From GCA-2705995 sp965661625 (GTDB lineage: Bacteria; Bacteroidota; Bacteroidia; Flavobacteriales_G; Salibacteraceae), in assembly GCA_965661625.1 (NCBI GenBank), contig CBFIEM010000013.1, positions 1 through 64,000 on the forward strand: a DNA stretch of 64,000 bases. Direction: 5' to 3'. Positions within the stretch are counted from its first letter, which is position 1, and each line of letters begins with the position of its first letter. The position numbers and the translations under genes were made by a program. This document shows, piece by piece, positions 53,471 to 62,000 of this stretch. Under the pieces are notes generated by a model. The model saw only the letters and a list, made by a program, of their open reading frames with translations. It was not told where the DNA came from and did not search any database.

Positions 53471-54363
53471 AGCTCTACAGCAATTTAGTGCCACACTGGC
53501 TGCGGGTAAAAATTAAGCAACGTGTTTCTTATCGCAAGTTTCAAGCAGTTCCGGTAGTTCCAGAAGCGCACGCCGAATACCACATTGTATCTTTTCCAAA
53601 GTGTGGCCGTTCTTGGTTAGCATTGATGCTTTGTGATGCTGTATACCGCGCTTTACCAGAGGTTGAGCGCATTGATGATGTCTCAACTCGCCTTTTATAT
53701 CGTGCAGACGATAGACTTCCCTCAATACTGTTTTCGCATGATGACCAACCCATGCTAAAAACTCCTACTGAGCTGGTCTACGATAAATATGAGTGGCGGG
53801 GAAGAAAGGTTGTTTTTTTAGTTAGAGATCCAAGAGACGTTATCATAAGTTGGTATTTCCAATGTGTTGATCGGGGAAGCTTAAGCGAGTTTAATTCTTC
53901 AGTTAAAGCTGATTCCCCAAGTGACTTTTTGTACAACGAAAGGGGAGGTCTAAAAACGTTGATTGCGTTTTACAATGCTTGGTACGAAAATCGGTATTAC
54001 CCGCGCAAATTCACCTTGCTGAAATATGAAGAGCTTCGAGAGGATTCTACAAACCAGCTCGCCAAACTCATGAAAAATTTCAACTTAAATGATTTGGTAT
54101 CGGCGGCGGCAATTCAGGAAGCAGTTGATGCCAATGAGTTTAAACGCGTTCAGCAACGCGAAAAACAAAATGCCATTAAAAGCGCTACAGGTCACAATGT
54201 TTTTGGCACTGTGAGCAACGATGGCGGAGAAAATAGCCTTAAAGCTCGCCGCGGTAAGATTGGTGGTTACAAGGATTATTTAACTTCGGATGAAATCGCA
54301 TATTTAAATCAATACATCAATAGTCATTTGCATCCGGCCTTCGGCTACCATGAGAACACTTAA
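53467..54363 (+). CDS. PAPS-dependent sulfotransferase (Sulfotransfer_1)
   Basis: A 298-aa cytoplasmic enzyme that would transfer sulfate from 3'-phosphoadenosine-5'-phosphosulfate. The 5'-phosphosulfate loop is SFPKCGRSWLALMLCDAVY near residue 45, and the 3'-phosphate site reads VFLVRDPRDVIISWYFQCV near 120. A C-terminal loop has GTVSNDGGENSLKARRGKIG, similar to the RKGxxGDWK motif of the family. It follows the ABC exporter, so a glycan is the likely acceptor. Starts with ATGA overlap and its end overlaps the PhyH gene by 14 bases. Confidence 0.9.
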   Translation: MKLYSNLVPHWLRVKIKQRVSYRKFQAVPVVPEAHAEYHIVSFPKCGRSWLALMLCDAVYRALPEVERIDDVSTRLLYRADDRLPSILFSHDDQPMLKTPTELVYDKYEWRGRKVVFLVRDPRDVIISWYFQCVDRGSLSEFNSSVKADSPSDFLYNERGGLKTLIAFYNAWYENRYYPRKFTLLKYEELREDSTNQLAKLMKNFNLNDLVSAAAIQEAVDANEFKRVQQREKQNAIKSATGHNVFGTVSNDGGENSLKARRGKIGGYKDYLTSDEIAYLNQYINSHLHPAFGYHENT

Positions 54364-55138
54364 TATCATAAAGGCACTTTGGCAAGAGCTGGCCCTAAAG
54401 CTCCAAACTAAGCACGAAATAGGACTTACGAAAGCCCTGGATATCTCCATTTTGAATGAGCTAAAGTTGAATGGTGTTGTTGTTGTTCCAAATTTTTGGT
54501 CTACCGAACAATGCACTGCAGCTCGTCAAATTATTGATCAACTGCTTGTATCGCATAGTTCTTATGTTTCGCAAGATGAGGAAGGCAGTGATAAAAGGTT
54601 GTTCGGTGCCAATCGGCTAGAACCTACCCTAGCTGAGTTCTATGAAGATGAATGGATCCGAAAAATGGCTGCGGCTTATATTGGTAAACACGTTTCTGAC
54701 GGCTTTACCTTGGCGGCAAAGTTAGCTTACATAGCAGGCAATAAAGGATCAGGCGGGGGATGGCATCGCGACTCTGCAAGAGAGCCTCAGCTTAAGTCAA
54801 TCTTGTACCTATCTGATGTGACTTCCAATCACGGACCGTACCAATATGTCCCTAAAAGTCAAGGTTCAAAAGCCATTGTGAAGTCAATGATTACCGGAAA
54901 GGCTTTCCATAATCAACATCGCTTTACAGAAAGCCAGTACCTCGAATTAAAACAAGCCACGAAAGTAGAGGAGCACACATATACTGCTAACCAAGGAACC
55001 TTAATTTTATCTGATACGCGTGGAATACATCGTGGAAAGCCCATTTCTAAGGACAGCCGATACGCTTTAACCAATTACTTTTGGTTTGGCAAATCAATTG
55101 ATCCGGGGATGGAAAAGCTCCTAATTCCTAGAAATTGA
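54350..55138 (+). CDS. Phytanoyl-CoA dioxygenase (PhyH)-like oxygenase
   Basis: A 262-aa Fe(II)/2-oxoglutarate-dependent oxygenase-like protein. The first two ligands are the His and Asp of GGGWHRDSAREPQLKSILYL (about residues 137-140); the third His is in LILSDTRGIHRGKPISKDSR near 225-228, and Arg of GKPISKDSR could bind 2-oxoglutarate. An N-terminal helical part precedes the double-stranded beta-helix. PhyH-like genes occur in polysaccharide loci, where they are thought to hydroxylate a sugar or lipid-linked group. Substrate unknown. Confidence 0.82.
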   Translation: MRTLNIIKALWQELALKLQTKHEIGLTKALDISILNELKLNGVVVVPNFWSTEQCTAARQIIDQLLVSHSSYVSQDEEGSDKRLFGANRLEPTLAEFYEDEWIRKMAAAYIGKHVSDGFTLAAKLAYIAGNKGSGGGWHRDSAREPQLKSILYLSDVTSNHGPYQYVPKSQGSKAIVKSMITGKAFHNQHRFTESQYLELKQATKVEEHTYTANQGTLILSDTRGIHRGKPISKDSRYALTNYFWFGKSIDPGMEKLLIPRN

Positions 55139-55152
55139 AAGAGAAGGATACT

Positions 55153-56034
55153 ATGAAGCAACCCAAAATATCTGTTATAACCCCCTCTTATAATCAAGCA
55201 GGATTTATTGAAGAGACTATTGATAGTGTATTGGGTCAAGGCTACCCCAATTTGGAGTACATCATTGTTGATGGTAATTCTACCGATGGTTCTCAAACTA
55301 TCATTAACCGCTATCGCGATCATTTAACCCATTTTATTTCTGAGGATGATGCTGGACAAAGTGATGCAATAAACAAAGGTTTTGAATTGGCCACCGGTGA
55401 TATAATGTGCTGGCTAAATTCAGACGATTGTTTGATGCCTGGAGCTTTAAAGTTCATTGCCCAGGAGATGGATCTGAATAAGCCAGAGGTTCTTTTTGGC
55501 AATACTGTTCACATGAACCAAAGTTCGGGACAAGTAAAAGGGTCAAATGTTAGGGGATTGGCTAACCACTTATCTTTAAGCCTGAGTGATTACATAATTC
55601 AGCCTTCAGCTTTTTGGACGAAATCCATTTGGAAAGGTGTTGGATTGTTGCGCACCGATTTGCATTATGGTTTTGATTGGGAATGGTTTGCGCGTGCAGA
55701 AAAATCTGGGGTAGATTTTAGGGCTGTAGATAGGTACCTATCCATTTACCGCATTCATGCTTCTCAAAAAACCGGAGAGGGCGGTCAGCGCAGGGATGAA
55801 GAATTAGCTAAAATTTACTCTGAACAAGCTTCTGATAGGCATAGTAAGGCATTTTTGAATATCTGCGCCAATAGAAAACAAATCGTCAAGAAAGGTAAAA
55901 AAGCCCGACGTTTAAGGAAGTTGAGGTGGAAAGGAGATATTAATCGGCATGTATGGCGAAAGCTCAAGACTGATTTAACTTTTCCTGAATACAAAAATTT
56001 GGCAAGGATGGCAGGAGCATGGCTAAGCGATTAA
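55153..56034 (+). CDS. Family 2 glycosyltransferase
   Basis: A 293-aa GT-A fold glycosyltransferase. Canonical start ISVITPSYNQAGFIEETIDS, VLGQGYPNLEYIIVDGNSTD with the first Asp, and the DxD-like LNSDDCLMPGALKFIA near residue 86. Late region DWEWFARAEKSGVDFRAVDR gives the acceptor/catalytic ED-like block, followed by a basic tail rich in KK and RR. I use ATG 55153; an in-frame TTG at 55135 overlaps the previous gene. It adds one sugar to the growing chain; the sugar type is not readable. Confidence 0.92.
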   Translation: MKQPKISVITPSYNQAGFIEETIDSVLGQGYPNLEYIIVDGNSTDGSQTIINRYRDHLTHFISEDDAGQSDAINKGFELATGDIMCWLNSDDCLMPGALKFIAQEMDLNKPEVLFGNTVHMNQSSGQVKGSNVRGLANHLSLSLSDYIIQPSAFWTKSIWKGVGLLRTDLHYGFDWEWFARAEKSGVDFRAVDRYLSIYRIHASQKTGEGGQRRDEELAKIYSEQASDRHSKAFLNICANRKQIVKKGKKARRLRKLRWKGDINRHVWRKLKTDLTFPEYKNLARMAGAWLSD

Positions 56035-56654
56035 TAATGAGACAGACCGAAGACGATATCGCTAAATGGAATGCCTGGAATATGCATAACGGGCCTAAGT
56101 ACCCTCATGCGAAGGTGGTTCAATATGCTTTTAGAAATTTCCCTTCTGACAAACGAGCCTCTACCCATGTGCTTGATGCCGGTTGCGGGAATGGTGTAAA
56201 TGGTATTTTTTGTCTTGAGAATGGATTTAAGGTGTCAGGTTTTGACGTCTCGTCTGCCGCAATTGAAGGTTTGCGTAAAAACGAAAGCATCAATCACGAG
56301 CATCAGTTTAAAGTAGGCTCAATCGATGCAATCCCTTTTGAGGCATCGCGATTTGACTTCGCTATGAGTATCGGAGTTTTAGATTGTGTTCCTAAGTCGC
56401 TGCTGCAACCAGCTTTTGAAGAATTCTTTCGTGTATTAAAGCCTGGTGGTAAACTATTGGTGGTACTCACGGAGGAAGGAGATTTTCGACTAAACCAAGA
56501 TCATGGTTTACCTATCGTTGGTGCGTCAAAAAGCGAGTTGCGTGAATTAATTGCTTTGTTTAATTGGCAATCTTATTTCATCGATCATTATCAAACCTCG
56601 CATGAAGGAGGTAAATATTGGCAAAAAGACCTCTTGATAACCGCAGTAAAATGA
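56019..56654 (+). CDS. Class I SAM-dependent methyltransferase (first of the locus)
   Basis: A 211-aa Rossmann-fold methyltransferase. Motif I is HVLDAGCGNGVNGIFCLENG near residue 50-69, motif II FDVSSAAIEGLRKN, then FKVGSIDAIPFEASRFDFAM and the post-motif VLKPGGKLLVVLTEEG. ATG 56019 has AGGAG just upstream; another start is at 56037. It overlaps the GT2 end by 16 bases and its stop overlaps the PseG-like gene by 4. Likely methylates a sugar hydroxyl or amino group or a carrier-linked sugar. Confidence 0.88.
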   Translation: MAKRLIMRQTEDDIAKWNAWNMHNGPKYPHAKVVQYAFRNFPSDKRASTHVLDAGCGNGVNGIFCLENGFKVSGFDVSSAAIEGLRKNESINHEHQFKVGSIDAIPFEASRFDFAMSIGVLDCVPKSLLQPAFEEFFRVLKPGGKLLVVLTEEGDFRLNQDHGLPIVGASKSELRELIALFNWQSYFIDHYQTSHEGGKYWQKDLLITAVK

Positions 56655-57589
56655 TTCAAGTAGTAATTAGATGCGACGCAAATGAGTCTACCGGTTTAGG
56701 GCATTTAGTGCGGTGTAAAGCGGTTGCTTTTGAGTTAACCAATAAGGGATGTGATGTACTGTTTCTGGGTGATTATTCACCCGTAGCTTTGTCGTTACTC
56801 GAGGAGTTTAACTATAAAAATGTAGAGGGGTTTAACGCAGCAGATATTCCATCATCGGCTTCGCTTTGCATACTCGATTCATATTGTTTTAATCAAACTG
56901 AGCTCGATCAATTCATTCAGTTACCAACTCCGCTTGTTGTAATTGATGACTTCAATACCCTCAATTTTAGTGGGGTTGAATTAGTTTATAATCCGAGTAT
57001 TGGCGCTGGTAGTCGCAATTATTCGGCAACTAAATATCTATTTGGCGCACGGTATTTTCCGTTTAGTCCTGAACTCCATGAGCATAAAGTTCGCGCGAAA
57101 TCAGGAAACCATATTCTCGTAGCACTGGGTGGATCGGACCTCCATCATGTGGGTGAACAAATTGTTGCAGACCTCGCAATTGCTTTTCCGAATGAACCAG
57201 GAGTCTGGGTAACAGCCTCTGAACAAAAACGCGCCTTTGAAAATTGGAGAACAGAGTCTCCTTCGGCAAGTATAGCAAACCTATTGGCCAACAGTAAAGT
57301 TTTAGTTTGCGGTGGAGGCCTATTAAAGTATGAGGCAGCATACCTTGGAATTCCTACTGTAAATGTGCACCAAACGAATGATCAACGCGAAGAATCAAAA
57401 CATTTGGTTGATTTAGAAATGGCCATTGATGCAGGAGTCGGATCAGATTATAACTCAAGCCTTTTGGTAGCAAGTGTGGGAAAGGCTTTACGGCTTGACT
57501 TTAGGAGAAAATGCATGAGGCTATCCAATGAGCTTTTTCCTAGTGATTCTACCTTGCAGTTAGCACGGCAAATTGTATCATTGATATAA
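56651..57589 (+). CDS. PseG-like nucleotide-sugar hydrolase/glycosyltransferase-fold protein
   Basis: A 312-aa GT-B-like protein of the PseG family. The diagnostic N-terminus is VVIRCDANESTGLGHLVRCK, then DVLFLGDYSP and later LVVIDDFNTLNFSG. The C-terminal nucleotide-sugar site reads ILVALGGSDLHHVGEQIVAD and VCGGGLLKYEAAYLGIPTVN. True PseG removes UDP in pseudaminic acid synthesis and sits with pseB/C/H/I/F, which are absent here. So it may have been recruited for another amino-sugar. ATGA overlap with the preceding methyltransferase, one-base overlap with the next. Confidence 0.8.
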   Translation: MIQVVIRCDANESTGLGHLVRCKAVAFELTNKGCDVLFLGDYSPVALSLLEEFNYKNVEGFNAADIPSSASLCILDSYCFNQTELDQFIQLPTPLVVIDDFNTLNFSGVELVYNPSIGAGSRNYSATKYLFGARYFPFSPELHEHKVRAKSGNHILVALGGSDLHHVGEQIVADLAIAFPNEPGVWVTASEQKRAFENWRTESPSASIANLLANSKVLVCGGGLLKYEAAYLGIPTVNVHQTNDQREESKHLVDLEMAIDAGVGSDYNSSLLVASVGKALRLDFRRKCMRLSNELFPSDSTLQLARQIVSLI

Positions 57590-58251
57590 TGAGTGCTACA
57601 ATCAAAAGAAACGAATGGAGTAATCAGGCTCGCAAGCATACGGATAGGGCGAAGCAAGTTGGAAGACCAACAATGGATGAAGTTTTGCCCGAACTGGTTG
57701 ATTGGATTCAAGATAAATTACAACTTGTACCAACAGATGCGCTCTGTGACGTAGGTATGGGGAATGGGTATTTATTGAGTCATTTTGAAGCGGTACACAG
57801 CTTATCGGGGGTTGATTTCTCTGAACCGATGATTGAGGTTGCTAACAACACACTCAAGGGTGATTTTCGAGTGGGATTTGCTCACGATCTGCCATTTGAA
57901 GATGCAACGTTCGATAAGGTTTTGGCGTACAGTATAATGCATTACTTGGACAATCAAGAAACAGCTAAACGGGTCATCCGTGAAATGATTCGTGTCGCCA
58001 AGTCCGAAGGGATAATCATGATTGGAGATGTGTTAGACAATATTCAAGAACAACGAATAAAATCTAATTCTAATAAAACGATTGAATCTGCTTTGCCATC
58101 AATTCACCGCTATTCTAGCTGGCTTTTCATTGATCTGGAAAATGTGAAGAACATTGCAATTGAGGAGGGCTGTTCTTGTGAAATTTACGAGCAACCACCT
58201 TGGATGCCTTTTTCAGACTACAGAAAAGATGTTGTTATTTGTAAACCATGA
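57589..58251 (+). CDS. Class I SAM-dependent methyltransferase (second of the locus)
   Basis: A 220-aa methyltransferase with motif I ALCDVGMGNGYLLSHFEAVH near residue 43-62, LSGVDFSEPMIEVANNTLKG, then HDLPFEDATFDKVLAYSIMH and the helix ETAKRVIREMIRVAKSEGII. It differs from its neighbour copies, so the three were not created by a recent tandem duplication. Start ATG overlaps the stop of the PseG-like gene (TAATG). The end has ATGA overlap with the aminotransferase. Confidence 0.88.
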   Translation: MSATIKRNEWSNQARKHTDRAKQVGRPTMDEVLPELVDWIQDKLQLVPTDALCDVGMGNGYLLSHFEAVHSLSGVDFSEPMIEVANNTLKGDFRVGFAHDLPFEDATFDKVLAYSIMHYLDNQETAKRVIREMIRVAKSEGIIMIGDVLDNIQEQRIKSNSNKTIESALPSIHRYSSWLFIDLENVKNIAIEEGCSCEIYEQPPWMPFSDYRKDVVICKP

Positions 58252-59150
58252 CGTTCCAAAAGTATATACATGAACAAATAGGGCGGAAATACTGTGTGCT
58301 CACATCAAGTGGGACTGCAGCTCTCGCTATTGCACTGAAAATTTCTGGCGAGCAACAGGCGTTAATGCCTTCAAATACTTGCCATGCGGTATTGGCTGCC
58401 ATCCACCTAGCTGGAATGCGACCTGTTTTTGGGGATATCGAACTGCAACGCTACCAGATGACTCCAAATACTGTTGAGTCGGAAGCACTGAATGGCGCCG
58501 TGATTGGTGTAAATGCTTTTGGAATGATGAATGATTGGAAAGGTTGGGAGAAACAAGGGGTTCCATTTCTGATTGAAGATGCATGTTTAAGCTTGGGGGC
58601 TTCTTATGAAGCTAGACCAGCAGGAAGCTTTGGTGCTTGCTCCATCTTAAGCTTTGGTTACGATAAAGGAATAGACCTCGGTGGAGGGGGAGCTCTATTA
58701 ACTGATGATGAGGTCATTGCAAAGCAGGCAGAAAAGCTAGTAGACAAGAACAAGTGGTTTGGTCCAGGTAGAAACTTGGAAAATCAGCTAAATGCCAGCA
58801 TAATCAAACTAGAGGAAGATCGCACCATTCGCATTCAACATGCAAAAATGCTCGACACTATGATTGGTGAGCGGACAGGAATGACCCGCTCAGCATGGCG
58901 AGACTCGGATTTTATTTGGCGCTATACGTTTAGGTGTGAAAAGGATAGCGATGATTTAGTGCGTAAAGCTATGCGTATAGGAGCACCAATGACACATCAT
59001 TATCAACCCTTACACCACTTGCAAACAGACGTTCATTGTGCAAATGTGGAAAGGCATGCCAAAGAAGTGGTTAATGTATTGGTAAAGCCCAGTATGACTA
59101 AAAGTTATTTTCAACAGATTGCAAACTTGATTGAAGATCATGAAGAATGA
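58248..59150 (+). CDS. DegT/DnrJ/EryC1/StrS-family aminotransferase
   Basis: A 300-aa PLP-dependent sugar aminotransferase. It has the family's YCVLTSSGTAALAIALKISG, PFLIEDACLSLGASYEARPA with the PLP-binding Asp111, and SFGYDKGIDLGGGGAL, where Lys140 is the PLP lysine. At 300 aa it is about 60-70 residues shorter than typical members (about 370); a middle section after the lysine is condensed. It would amino-functionalise a nucleotide-activated keto-sugar, suggesting an amino-sugar in the glycan. Its product would fit the PseG-like gene product (inference). Confidence 0.88.
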   Translation: MTFQKYIHEQIGRKYCVLTSSGTAALAIALKISGEQQALMPSNTCHAVLAAIHLAGMRPVFGDIELQRYQMTPNTVESEALNGAVIGVNAFGMMNDWKGWEKQGVPFLIEDACLSLGASYEARPAGSFGACSILSFGYDKGIDLGGGGALLTDDEVIAKQAEKLVDKNKWFGPGRNLENQLNASIIKLEEDRTIRIQHAKMLDTMIGERTGMTRSAWRDSDFIWRYTFRCEKDSDDLVRKAMRIGAPMTHHYQPLHHLQTDVHCANVERHAKEVVNVLVKPSMTKSYFQQIANLIEDHEE

Positions 59151-59751
59151 AGATTTAAAAGAGTATTACGAAAAAAGGTACGTTGTGTATGGCGACAATC
59201 CTCAAAGTTTGCAATATCCTGACCGTGATGCTCAGAATAGAAGATTTGAACTTTTATTAAAGCCTGTATTGCCTGGCGAAAAAGTGATGGATTTAGGTTG
59301 TGGCTTAGGTGATATGATGGGGTACATTGAGGCAGGTAACCTGGACATTAATTATGTTGGATTGGATTTTGTCGAGTCGTTTGTAAATAGTGCAAAAGCT
59401 CGATTTTCGAACACGGAACTATTTAAGCACATAGACTTGATGAAGGGGACTTTCCCTACAGATTGTGATTACGCAATAGCCTCTGGAATTTTCAATAATA
59501 AGACCTCAGACAATGATGACTTTCTATACAATACGCTAGAGAAAATGTTTGCTGCGTGTAAGAAAGGAATCTGTTTCAATGCCTTATCTACTTATGTTGA
59601 ATACCACGATGATGACCTTTATTATGTTGATCCACGGGATGTCTTTGATTTCGTTAAGCGGAAATTAACTCCCAAGGTTGAACTTAAGCATGATTATGAA
59701 TTAAAAGAAAATGGCTTCCCCTACGAGTTTACGATCTACGCCTACAAATGA
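59140..59751 (+). CDS. Class I SAM-dependent methyltransferase (third of the locus)
   Basis: A 203-aa methyltransferase from the ATG at 59140, which overlaps the aminotransferase end. Motif I VMDLGCGLGDMMGYIEAGNL, then YVGLDFVESFVNSAKARF; later CDYAIASGIFNNKTSDNDDF and a YVDPRDVFDFVKRKLTPKVE end. The IASGIFN segment is the family's motif after strand 4. It differs from the two upstream copies. ATGA overlap with wbqC. Confidence 0.87.
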   Translation: MKNEDLKEYYEKRYVVYGDNPQSLQYPDRDAQNRRFELLLKPVLPGEKVMDLGCGLGDMMGYIEAGNLDINYVGLDFVESFVNSAKARFSNTELFKHIDLMKGTFPTDCDYAIASGIFNNKTSDNDDFLYNTLEKMFAACKKGICFNALSTYVEYHDDDLYYVDPRDVFDFVKRKLTPKVELKHDYELKENGFPYEFTIYAYK

Positions 59752-60488
59752 TTGATCATTCGAAGATATGCTGCATCATGCAGCCTACTTATATGCCTTG
59801 GATTGGTTACTTTACTATGATTCACCAGGCAGATGTTTTTGTGTTTTATGATGATGTGAAATTTGTAAAAAGTTCATGGCAGCATCGGAACTTTATCAAA
59901 GGTGAACAGGGTAAACAACTTCTTTCGGTTCCAACTCAGAAATCTCAAGGAGGGTTAATAGCAACCACCCAATTGGACGATCGTGGTTGGCGTAAGAAAC
60001 ACTTGCGAACTATTCAGCAAGCTTACCGCAAAGCACCTTATTTTGAAGAGGTTTTTAGCATCATATCGGCAGTACTTAACAATGAATCCCTACAAAACCT
60101 CAATAGCCTGAATACGGAGCTCATTCGGTCTTTTTGCACCTATTTGGGAATTCATACTCGGTTTGTCTTCGCTTCTGATTTACATATCGCAGGAAGCAGG
60201 GTAGAACGTCTGGTAACAATTACATCCTTTTTCAATGGTACCACTTACTTATCCCCAGAAGGGTCTTGGTCATATATCAATGCCGATAATCGATTCAAAG
60301 AAAGTTCAGTTAGCCTGAGGTATTTGAATTATGTGGACATTAATTATCCACAACAGCATGGAGCGTTTATTCCGTACCTCTCGATTTTAGACTTATTGAT
60401 GAATTGCGGTAAACAGGGATTAGAACGTGTAAAGCACGCTTCGGGTACACCAATAACTCATGAGGAAATAAAACTCCGTGACCACTGA
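59748..60488 (+). CDS. WbqC-family protein
   Basis: A 246-aa protein of the WbqC family, found in O-antigen and capsule loci and of uncertain enzymatic role. Signature blocks: CIMQPTYMPWIGYFTMIHQA, DVFVFYDDVKFVKSSWQHRN, FIKGEQGKQLLSVPTQKS, WRKKHLRTIQQAYRKAPYFE and TTYLSPEGSWSYINADNRF. Last gene of the 12-gene plus-strand operon; its stop is 2 bases from the end of the converging sulfotransferase gene. Confidence 0.9.
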   Translation: MIDHSKICCIMQPTYMPWIGYFTMIHQADVFVFYDDVKFVKSSWQHRNFIKGEQGKQLLSVPTQKSQGGLIATTQLDDRGWRKKHLRTIQQAYRKAPYFEEVFSIISAVLNNESLQNLNSLNTELIRSFCTYLGIHTRFVFASDLHIAGSRVERLVTITSFFNGTTYLSPEGSWSYINADNRFKESSVSLRYLNYVDINYPQQHGAFIPYLSILDLLMNCGKQGLERVKHASGTPITHEEIKLRDH

Positions 60489-60490
60489 GT

Positions 60491-61228
60491 TTACCAACGC
60501 TTATACCAGGGTTTTGACGCAAACAATCCGGTTTGATTTTTAAGGCCGTTTAGCAGGTCGTCGAATCGATTAACAACGTAATCGTACAATGCGATGTCCA
60601 ATTGATTTATTGCTTCTATTCGCGCAACAGTCTCAGAACTTAGTGCGGTTTTTTGAGCTGGATTGGTTTTGTTGGCTTGTGGAATTTCAGCTACTTTCCA
60701 GTTATAGGCTGATGCTAATAATGAAATGGTTTCAGGCATGCGCTCAAGCAATCCAACGATATCCATGTGAGTTTGGATGTTGTATTTAGCAGTTTGTAAA
60801 TCTTGCTGTTTGAGGCTTCCAAATGGTGTTTCTAGTCCTGCAATAAATCGAACTTGACCATTGTCAATGTCTGTAGAAAGCTTAGCATCAAGAAACTGGT
60901 CAAGGCTCATGGACGGATCAAATCCGCGTTCGTACAAGAAGTGATGCGGAGTGCGTTTGATGTAATTGTAATATGAAACCGTGCGATCTACAGGGTTGCG
61001 AACTACTGTAAAATAACGCGCATTAGGGATTCGTTCATGTGATCCAAATACTTCATGGCCAGTAATCACTTTGATGCGCGATCCAACTTTAATTGTGTGT
61101 CGTTCACCTACAGCTTTTATAGCGCTTATTTGGTTGGGTTTGTACTGATTCCTGATTATTTGTAGGAGGGATGTTCCTCCAGCTTTTGGAATGTGCATGA
61201 AAATAAGTGGATACGCGTGCTTAGCCAT
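60491..61228 (-). CDS. Sulfotransferase family 2-like protein
   Basis: A 245-aa sulfotransferase of the carbohydrate type (family 2/heparan-sulfate-like). The PAPS-binding start is LIFMHIPKAGGTSLLQIIRN, and the 3'-phosphate loop YFTVVRNPVDRTVSYYNYIK near residue 75-95; the Arg of VRNP and a Ser nearby are the family ligands. A region ...GLLERMPETISLLASAYNWK is typical of the C-terminal half. No signal peptide. It differs strongly from the sulfotransferase at 53467, so the two probably place sulfate on different positions or molecules. Starts 8 bases inside the deacetylase end. Confidence 0.87.
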   Translation of the reverse strand: MAKHAYPLIFMHIPKAGGTSLLQIIRNQYKPNQISAIKAVGERHTIKVGSRIKVITGHEVFGSHERIPNARYFTVVRNPVDRTVSYYNYIKRTPHHFLYERGFDPSMSLDQFLDAKLSTDIDNGQVRFIAGLETPFGSLKQQDLQTAKYNIQTHMDIVGLLERMPETISLLASAYNWKVAEIPQANKTNPAQKTALSSETVARIEAINQLDIALYDYVVNRFDDLLNGLKNQTGLFASKPWYKRW

Positions 61229-62000
61229 GGAGGTGTTTCAGTACTTTAGAAGGGTTTGAACTAGGCAGATGATAACGGTAGATGTGGTTTGAATGCAACG
61301 ATTGACTATCATTGGCCCGATCGCCTTGAAATACCAAATATTTTCCAGCAGGTACCTGTTGATCCATGAGTTGAGGAACGCGATGCTGCTTGCGATCAAA
61401 AGGAATGACCCAAAACCTTGAGTTATAGTTATGTGCTGCTAGCGATACGTCAGCAGCCTCAAATTCTGCAGGGAATAGATGGAAAGCAGAAGACTCTGCA
61501 ACGGGGTAATGGTTTACGGAATGGTTTCCGATTTCCCATCCTGCATCCAGCAAAATCTCGGGATCTTCCCACCCATCAAAAGGCCAATAATTATAGGCTG
61601 AAAGGGGCGCGTTAAAGTTGCCATTATCGAGCTTCTCAGTGAGTTGTTTGTGGTTAAGGCCTGATGCGGCTTGGTTATTTCGCCATGTTGGCTTTCCCTC
61701 TAACAATTGCGTTGTGTAAGATTGAACTGAAAAAATACCGCGTTCCTGTAAAAGCGGTAAAGCAAAGTTGCGAACACCAGAAAACCCGTCATCAAACCAA
61801 AGGGATAACCAATCTTTAGGTTGCTCTCCTGCATTAATTTTGGCAATTGCTTTTGTAGGTGAAATGAGTTCAAAATGTTGTTCTAGCTCCGTTAGTAAGC
61901 ACTCAAACTGCTCAGGGTTTAATTGCCCTCCCAGGGGATCCGCCAGCTGACTGCTGAGCCAAGAAACATCATGAAGGGTAAGTATGCGCCAGTCATTCAT
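61221..62000 (-). CDS. Polysaccharide deacetylase (NodB-like)
   Basis: A 259-aa carbohydrate esterase 4-type protein. The start resembles ILTLHDVSWLSSQLADPLGG; the catalytic block WLSLWFDDGFSGVRNFALPL gives the FDDG aspartates and metal ligand, and EIGNHSVNHYPV near 165 gives the H-x3-H metal pair. No signal peptide, so it acts inside the cell, probably on a lipid-linked or nucleotide-linked acetamido sugar. ATGA-type overlap with the unknown gene before it (61997-62000). Confidence 0.87.
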   Translation of the reverse strand: MNDWRILTLHDVSWLSSQLADPLGGQLNPEQFECLLTELEQHFELISPTKAIAKINAGEQPKDWLSLWFDDGFSGVRNFALPLLQERGIFSVQSYTTQLLEGKPTWRNNQAASGLNHKQLTEKLDNGNFNAPLSAYNYWPFDGWEDPEILLDAGWEIGNHSVNHYPVAESSAFHLFPAEFEAADVSLAAHNYNSRFWVIPFDRKQHRVPQLMDQQVPAGKYLVFQGDRANDSQSLHSNHIYRYHLPSSNPSKVLKHLHG

